A stretch of DNA of 64,000 bases from Schistocerca nitens (taxonomy: Eukaryota > Arthropoda > Insecta > Orthoptera > Acrididae). The notes beneath the pieces were generated by a model. It had not been told where the DNA came from, did not search any database, and saw only the letters and a list, made by a program, of their open reading frames with translations. The stretch covers positions 73,792,501 through 73,856,500 of the forward strand of contig NC_064614.1 of assembly GCF_023898315.1 (NCBI RefSeq), in the 5' to 3' direction. A program made the position numbers and the translations under genes. Below, piece by piece: positions 57,754 to 64,000 of this stretch; within the stretch, counting starts at the first letter, position 1, and every line of letters starts with the position of its first letter.

Positions 57754-60332
57754 ATTGTCGTAGCTGAAGGAATTTAGTTTCGTCTTAAATCGTCTCGAGC
57801 TGCAATGTTCACCGACATCTTAAATAGGAAAAATCTCATTATCCAGGTACGAAGGTTGTAAAACAAACTTCCAACAGTTTGTGTCAGGTTGATATTTTCG
57901 TCTGATGCCAGTGTTTAAGCATTTTGTCTATGAGGTATCACAAGTAGTGTTCCTGTAGCGGTGGGAATCATTGGTTGAAAACGAATTTAACACCAATGAG
58001 TACAGTGCTGCTAAATATTCAAAATGATTATCAACCTAAGTCTGAGTTCGTCCGCAAACTGAGGCGAATTTATAATATTGAAGCTAGACAGTGTATCCTT
58101 GTCTTCCTTGAGTGGGCATTGGAAGGCGTTTACACACACGTATACAATACTAAGAATACTTCGAACGCTGTAGTTAACGTTGCTCTCATAAACCACTTTT
58201 GTTTTTTAATTCTTCTGGTTCTTCAGCGTGCAATATGTGTTGTAGATACAGTCTTAGAGCAAAAATTTGAGCGCCGAGTCGTTCACGTAAGGTGGGCTAT
58301 TCAGTCGTGCTCCTCTCAGAATCCTATGTCCAGAAATATGCTCGATCTGGCAACACTGTAGACTGCGGCACTTCCCAGAGGAAGTCTTGACTTCAGTCTT
58401 AGTACTTTATTCTTGACTACGACCGTAGTCTTGAGGTAAAACGCGAGACTAGCTAATACGACGTCTGGTAACTTAAAGCACACGTAGACGAAGTTTTTAT
58501 CGCCCCTTTCCTCTCGGTGCTGAAGCTATGAGTGTAATTCAAACTAATCTACAGTAGATTTCGCTTTCTGTCACACTGATAATAACAGTTTGGTCCAACA
58601 ATGTTTTAGCGAAAGATGTCTTTGCTGACCATCTGCCTCTGAACACCGAATGCGTCTGAGTTCTCTGGGACCCGTTTACTGCCTACCGGCGGGGGCTGAG
58701 GCACTGCATTGTCTCGCCTTCTGCCGACAACGTCTGCTCCACTCCGCACTCGACCATGTAAAATCCTTTAATAATGTTGAGTGGTGACCCATAAAATCTG
58801 TCTACGATATGTGTTTCACTCTTGATAGCAAAGGAATCACAAAACCGTTTTTATTTGATGATTATTTTATTACACTAGAATGCAATACATCAATGTGGCA
58901 CAGGATTAATTTCATTGTTTCTGATCCAGTGCACTACAATTAAAGTGTCACATTTTGTTCTTTTTCCTTTCACAGTAGGTTCCTCAAATAATTTATTATT
59001 GGCATGGATTCATATTTGTTAGTCAAGGCACAGAGAGTAAATGCAATGTGATGTGTTTGATTTCTTTCTTTGATTCTCTATGGCAAATGGATGCAAAAGA
59101 TTGTGTTAATACCTATCAGAACCTGCTCTATAACTACTCAGGCAAATTGCTTGTTTTGAGGTCTATACCTTAATTAATGGAGAAGTGAACGCTGTTCGCA
59201 AGTGATATTTAAAATATGCAATTGGTTTTAAGGCGACAAAATTGCCCATATTTAAAGCTACCCAGAGAAGAAGTAAGTTGCTAGAGCCGCTGTTAGCAAA
59301 TGTCTGCAGGGAGTTCCTAATTGCTACTGTGGAAATTTTGCATAGAGGCCCTATAGTAATCAAGAGGTTCATTTCCTTCATACTTATCACCCTGGCATGT
59401 GAGTCTCAATGAAGAACAATATTGAAATTCGTATCGCAGATGGTCGATTCGAATTTCTTCAGAGACGATGGTATTGCGAAGCAGCTTGGCACTCAGAAAG
59501 CCAAGATCTATGACCATTAACACAACTTACTGAGTCGAGCTACCAAGCGGATTTGATGTGTAAATGTTTTCTTCCGGTTTCGATACAGTATTTTTTCTGG
59601 AAATTCGCAGCTCCACAAAATATATCAGACAAAAAAGCTCGCATACGCTAACCCCTACCACGGTTAGAGCTGACGACTGATTGAGCCGTTCTCACCCGAG
59701 ATACCGTCGGTACCACCGGGCTACGGACACACTGCTGGCTGTACGCCACTCTCATCATGGTATTTGTCGCGCAGCCTCATAACGCATCGTGAAAGATAAT
59801 AAAAGTTGTCACTTACGTGAAGAATAGCATTTCTTTAGGCAAAAAATTGAATTTTCTGTCTCAGTGTCTTAGTTTACATGAGGATTATATAACACGAGTC
59901 ATTCAAATGGAAAGGGAATATCAAGTGAATTTAGCGAGTCAATTCAGTACCATACGCGGAAGTGATTGCATTGTCACTGTGTTGCCTAATGTTTGTGACG
60001 ATGTTGCCAATTCTCAGCTCTGTAGCGGTATGCGAGGAGAATCCCGTGCTCGTGTCATAGGAGGATATGGAGAGGAGGCGTGGGGTTTGGTTAATATGGA
60101 GCATTTTTTCCTACCACTTGTGTCAAACATTCAGGTGTATAGTCTCCCATCACGATTACAGTTTCCTAAAAAATATATACGAATAAAACACTTACCTTGT
60201 TACTTTGTGACTAAAGATTGTTTCAGTACAATAAAAAGTCTTTGGAAATCACTTATGCCCACCTGTCACAAAAGTAAGGTAACAAATACTTTGCACCTCG
60301 AAATCGATTGCACCTATGTGCAGTCTTGTGAC
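57754..60332. other. Spacer of the large inverted repeat
   Basis: This 2.6-kb stretch has no transposase or polymerase motif. It holds two moderate plus-strand frames, listed separately, and a GC-richer patch at 58640-58760. Confidence 0.5.
57975..58361 (+). other. Open frame of 128 codons in the spacer, unknown
   Basis: The predicted peptide has a hydrophobic stretch in the middle (LINHFCFLILLVLQRAICVV), compatible with one membrane segment. No domain or family was recognised, and AT-rich DNA gives such frames by chance. Listed because it lies inside the inverted repeat. Confidence 0.2.
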
Positions 60333-60338
60333 GTTTAA
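59817..60338 (+). other. Open frame of 173 codons in the spacer, unknown
   Basis: It runs from MKNSISLGKKLNFLSQCLSL to DCTYVQSCDV and ends exactly at the inner edge of the right arm. Composition is fairly protein-like, with mixed charged and hydrophobic residues, but no motif was recognised. It could be an exon-like remnant, a coding relic of the element, or chance. Confidence 0.25.
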
Positions 60339-61262
60339 ATAAATCGTCTTAACGGCACTAAATCGTGGTTTGTTAATCGTTTACCGGCCGTACTCTACCG
60401 CATTTCACTGGTTGGAACGCAAAGGCTTACTGACAAATTTCACAGAAGAAAAAGTGGCTCATTATGTCTCCCACTGGAAGGCCATGTTGTTTTATTTAAA
60501 TGATTACAAAATCAGGTAAAACGAACAGTCAGGTTGTCAGTATAAGCACATTACAGTTGTCAGTATGATGTTGCACTGCCCAGGGCCTGTAATGATAAAG
60601 GACCCGTTTAGGTCAGGTATATTGTATACAGAAGTGGAAGAGAGAGCACCACTAAATTCTAATCCGTATGCATTGCATACACACAGAAATTACTGTTACA
60701 GTGTACTTCTGGAGCCCAATGAGTGAATTGCGTATTTTCCTGTGAGAAAGAGCACTGGCAAACAGTCTTCGCTACATTAGGTTACTTAATCTGGTGTCAC
60801 TCTGAGCTAAAATTTATGGTCACCGATTATGTGTAAGGTCAATGAGTCGGATGCGAGTTTTGCAACTGTGAAATACTTTCCTACATTATAGAAGCGAATA
60901 TTAAATTTGAACAAATATTGCGAAACTTTTCTACTTGGATAGCTTAGAATGAAAATCTTTCTGTTTATTGCAAAGGAAAACAATTGATTTTCTAAAACAT
61001 TGTCTGTCATACAGAATTTGAAACAGGTCATATCGACCAAATCATACGGAAGAACTGACAGCGACGTATATCGGAAGGCAGCAAGATCTGTTGCCTTTTG
61101 GTTTGGCAGTACTCGATAACCATTTCTAGGCGCAAGTAAATGAAGAAAGGCAGCACGTTTTTGTTATCAAGTAACGTCTTCATCAATTACATTAGTTTCA
61201 ATGTAATCTACGAGTAATTGCTGAAGTTTGATATTAACATGAAAAGGATTCCGTAGACAGGG
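60333..61262 (-). repeat. Right arm of the large inverted repeat
   Basis: It is the inverted partner of 56603-57753 and lacks the SINE. Its outer end is TCCGTAGACAGGGAAA and its inner end GTTTAAATAAATCGTCTTAA. No target duplication was found outside the arms. Confidence 0.9.
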
Positions 61263-61984
61263 AAAGATCCTGTTCTTGAAAAACTACTTCTATAGTGACC
61301 AAAAACATCAAATGATTCTCAAGTACAGTGTTCCAGCAGCGGTATGAAGAAAATGATAGTAATAATGGCGGTAATAATCGAATTATCTGGTAACTTCACA
61401 CTTGCCAGTGGATTTTCTCGAAGTAAGAAATTTGATGAATGTGTGAAAATTTCAAACTGGCTTCACATCGAGCCAATGATGCCTAGAAGAGTATTTACGT
61501 CCTGCTGACATGAGAATAGCATAATCTCCGCTTCAGAAGCTTTCTTCTACTTAACCATTTAATATACTCGCGTTTTATTCCACCGTGGCTAATTTTGGAA
61601 GCTTTGCACACCATTCGTTACAGCACACTCATGGGGCTGGGAAATGTGGCCACAATGTTATGGTGGAACAAACTATCACAGGTGCAATGCGTGGGTTCAG
61701 GCATTGACTTTTAAGAAGCACAAAGAGATTTCCTTTGGTAACTTCAAGAGGAAGACGTTATAATCCAGAATCCGCATTAAACATCACGTTCCTTCATTAC
61801 CAACTGGGCAGAGCCGGTTTACGTTGGGAAAAGACATAGCGGAAGTCATGGTAAACAGATGTACAGTCGCCAGTAAACTTACTTACATTACAAAATTTTA
61901 TTTTATTTGATGAACCGATATCAAATAAAATAAATGATGAACCGAGTGGTTCATGTTGTGGGTTCCTGGTATCATGTCCTAGTT
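61263..61984. other. Unassigned sequence
   Basis: No recognisable feature was found before the LINE 5' region. Confidence 0.4.
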
Positions 61985-62164
61985 CATGAACCACGGGCAA
62001 CGTACGAGTGGCCAACTAAGTGGTCCTGACAGTCGGGATACCAGTTACTTTGGACTAAGGCTGGGAATCTCGGACATATTCCGAGTCGTGGCCACCTTTG
62101 TGCTCAGACGGCCAAGACTACCAAATCCACCGGTTAGTCCCTCAACCGTTAGGGGTAAAAATCA

Positions 62165-64000
62165 ATGGGACCTGGGGCAAGTAAGGCTAGCAGCCTGCTT
62201 CCCTGGTACTATAAATATGATGCTGGCAACAATCAGAGCAAAATGCCTCGGACCTTTGGAGGCGACGGAGTCCCACCTCTAACTGACAAACCAGGGACTC
62301 CTAAGATACGACTTGGCAAACAAATGGTAATGAGATGGGGAGCTATTAATATTAATGGGGGCTACTCTGGGAAGAAGGTAGAGATGGCAGAGGCTGCAAG
62401 TAAGATGGGGCTGGACGTTTTAGCTGTTAGTGACATTCGGGTAAGGGGTGAGAAAGAAGAGGAAGTGGGAGAATACAAGGTCTACCTGTCAGGAGTCAAA
62501 GCAGGAATAGCACAATAGGGTGTAGGTCTTTTCATCAGGAAAGAAATGGAACCTAGCGTAGTTGCAATAAGGTATGTAAACGAACGACTGATGTGGATAG
62601 ATTTGACAGTGTCTAGCAAGAAAATTAGGATTGTGTCAGTATATTCGCATTGTGAAGGGACAGATCAGGATAAGATGGATAGTTTTTATGACGCACTCAG
62701 TGATGTAGTTGTTAGAGTAAAGGACAAGGACAGTGTTCTGTTCATGGGTGATTTTAATGCCAGGATTGGAGATCGAACAGAAGGGTATGAAAAGGTTATG
62801 GGTGAATTTGGAGAGGATATGGAGGCCAACAGGAACGAGAAACAACTCTTGGATTTCTGTGCCAGTATGGGCTTAGTAATCACAAACTCCTTTTTTAAAC
62901 ATAAGAACATTCACCGGTATACTTGGGAAGGCAGGGGAACCAGATCTGTCATTGACTATATAATAACAGATCAGGAATTCAGGAAGGCTGTGAGGGAGAC
63001 ACGTGTATTCAGGGGATTCTTTGATGACACTGATCACTATTTAATCTGCAGTGAAATTGGTATTGTGAGGCCGAAAGTGCATGAGGTCAGGTCCATGTAT
63101 AGGAGGATAAGAGTGCAGAAACTTCAGGATAAGGAAATCAGACACAAGTACATAACAGTGATCTTAGAAAGGTACCAGTTAGTTGAATGTAGTCAATTGC
63201 AGTCACTGGAAAAGGAAAGGACAAGGTACAGGGACACAGTACTAGAAGTGGCCAAAGAATGTCTTGGAACAGTAGTGTGTAAAGGTAGGATGAAGCAAAC
63301 AGCTTGGTGGAATGACATAGTCAAGGCAGCCTGTAAAAGGAAAAAGAAGGCATATCAAAAATGGCTACATACTAGAACTCTGGTAGACAGAGAAAGTTAT
63401 GTTGAAGAAAGAAACAAAGCCAAACAGATATTTACAGCATCCAAGAAGAAATCTTGGGAAGACTTTGGAAACAGGTTGGAGATCTTGGGTCAAGCTGCTG
63501 GAAAACCATTCTCGAGTGTAATTAGCTGTCTTCGAAAGGGAGGTAAGAAAGAAATGACAAGTATTTTGGACAGGTCAGGAAAACTGCTGGTGAATCCTGT
63601 TGATGCCTTGGGCAGATGGAGGGAATATTTTCGTTCAGATGGTTCAAATGGCTCTGAGCACTATGGGACTTAACTTCTGAGGTCATCAGTCCCCTAGAAC
63701 TTAGAACTACTTAAACCTACCTAACCTAAGGACATCACACACATCCATGCCCGAGGCAGGATTCGAACCTGCGACCGTAGCGGTCGCGCGGTTCCAGACT
63801 GTAGCGCCTAGAACCGCTCGGCCACTCCGGCCGGCAGGAATATTTTGAAGAGTTGCTCAATGTAGGTGAAAATACGATCAGTAATGTTTCAGATTTCGAT
63901 GTACAATGGGACAGGAACGATGATGGAAATAGGATCACATTTGAGGAAGTGGAGAAAATTGTCAATAGATTGCAGTGCAATAAAGCGGCTGGGGTGGATG
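62165..64000 (+). pseudogene. RTE endonuclease-reverse transcriptase ORF, interrupted
   Basis: One frame carries an AP-type endonuclease: MRWGAININGG (start of the domain), DVLAVSDIRVRG, GVGLFIRKEME, LFMGDFNARIGD, SVIDYIITDQEF and DDTDHYLICSEIG. This nuclease nicks target DNA so that reverse transcription can start. A TAG at 62516-62518 cuts the frame where Trp is likely. The catalytic Glu of the usual SE(T/I) motif reads Asp (VSDIR). After a linker (WWNDIVKAACKRKKKAYQKW) the SINE breaks the frame at 63631; it resumes with YFEELLNVGENT and KIVNRLQCNKAAGVD, the start of the reverse transcriptase, at the window edge. The upstream ATG at 62165 is only the first in the frame, not a proven start. 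Confidence 0.87.
63632..63836 (-). repeat. SINE in the RTE LINE, 10-bp target duplication
   Basis: GGAATATTTT flanks it at 63622-63631 and 63837-63846. Left part: GATGGTTCAAATGGCTCTGA; right part: CTCGGCCACTCCGGCCGGC; reversed B-box GGATTCGAACCTGCGACC. Removal with one duplication restores the LINE frame. Confidence 0.95.

Larger units (their letters stand above)
61985..64000 (+). mobile_element. RTE-type LINE, 5' half, cut by the window end
   Basis: A non-coding or poorly coding 5' part (GGCCAACTAAGTGG, CCGAGTCGTGGCCACC) leads into an endonuclease-reverse transcriptase frame. The element continues beyond 64000. A SINE interrupts it at 63632-63836. Confidence 0.85.

Noticed and set aside
60807-61040. 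77-residue frame conserved in both arms of the inverted repeat as a possible gene
   Set aside because: Identity is equally high outside the frame, so conservation comes from the recent duplication.
1-64000. CRISPR arrays, bacterial operons, rRNA genes
   Set aside because: No regularly spaced identical repeats, no ribosome-binding-site-led gene strings and no rRNA-like sequence were seen; the window is eukaryotic.

Overview
The window is a stretch of a large, repeat-dominated insect genome. It is most likely from a short-horned grasshopper or locust (Schistocerca-like). The basis is the dense set of tRNA-headed SINEs whose bodies end in TTGAACCATTT or TTTGAACATT, together with mariner, Tc1, RTE, CR1/jockey-like and Gypsy copies of the sort that fill locust genomes. 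The species is an inference; no bacterial, organellar or free-virus signal is present.

Only one piece of sequence looks like a host gene. It is a first coding exon at 7774-7927 (+), with a signal peptide and an exact GTAAGT splice donor; the predicted product resembles the N-terminus of an insect ionotropic (chemosensory) receptor. No later exon could be recognised, which fits a gene with very long introns. An RTE LINE ends about 450 bp upstream of its start codon, and an intact mariner lies about 315 bp into its first intron.

Layout. 0-7.3 kb: a SINE, a dead mariner fragment, a solo LTR (2406-4011, target duplication ACTC) sitting inside a tRNA-like repeat that recurs inverted at 6040-6296, a minisatellite, and a 5'-truncated RTE LINE. 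7.3-13.1 kb: the host exon, an intact mariner (8243-9562), mariner and Tc1 debris, a SINE, an LTR-like GC-rich block, and a deleted mariner carrying a SINE. 13-25.9 kb: mostly unassigned AT-rich sequence with two decayed Tc1 copies and several SINEs, two of them nested. 25.9-28.1 kb: a LINE 3' end and a SINE. 28.3-38.0 kb: a degraded Gypsy element on the minus strand. 38.0-42.6 kb: a Tc1 remnant, a decayed mariner inside a 108-bp tandem repeat, and a SINE split by a second solo LTR (target duplication GGAC). 44.6-48.8 kb: an old RTE LINE split by a CR1/jockey-like LINE. 49.6-56.3 kb: two more Tc1 elements, one nearly intact. 56.6-61.3 kb: a 0.93-kb inverted repeat with about 95% identical arms around a 2.6-kb spacer. 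62-64 kb: the 5' half of an RTE LINE interrupted by a SINE and cut by the window end.

Most of the information here is a layered insertion history with readable target-site duplications. The strongest candidates for something new are the large inverted repeat at 56.6-61.3 kb, the pair of inverted tRNA-like repeats at 2.4-6.3 kb, and SINEs in which different tRNA heads share one body. The Gypsy element keeps long reading frames although catalytic aspartates in its protease, reverse transcriptase and RNase H are replaced or lost.
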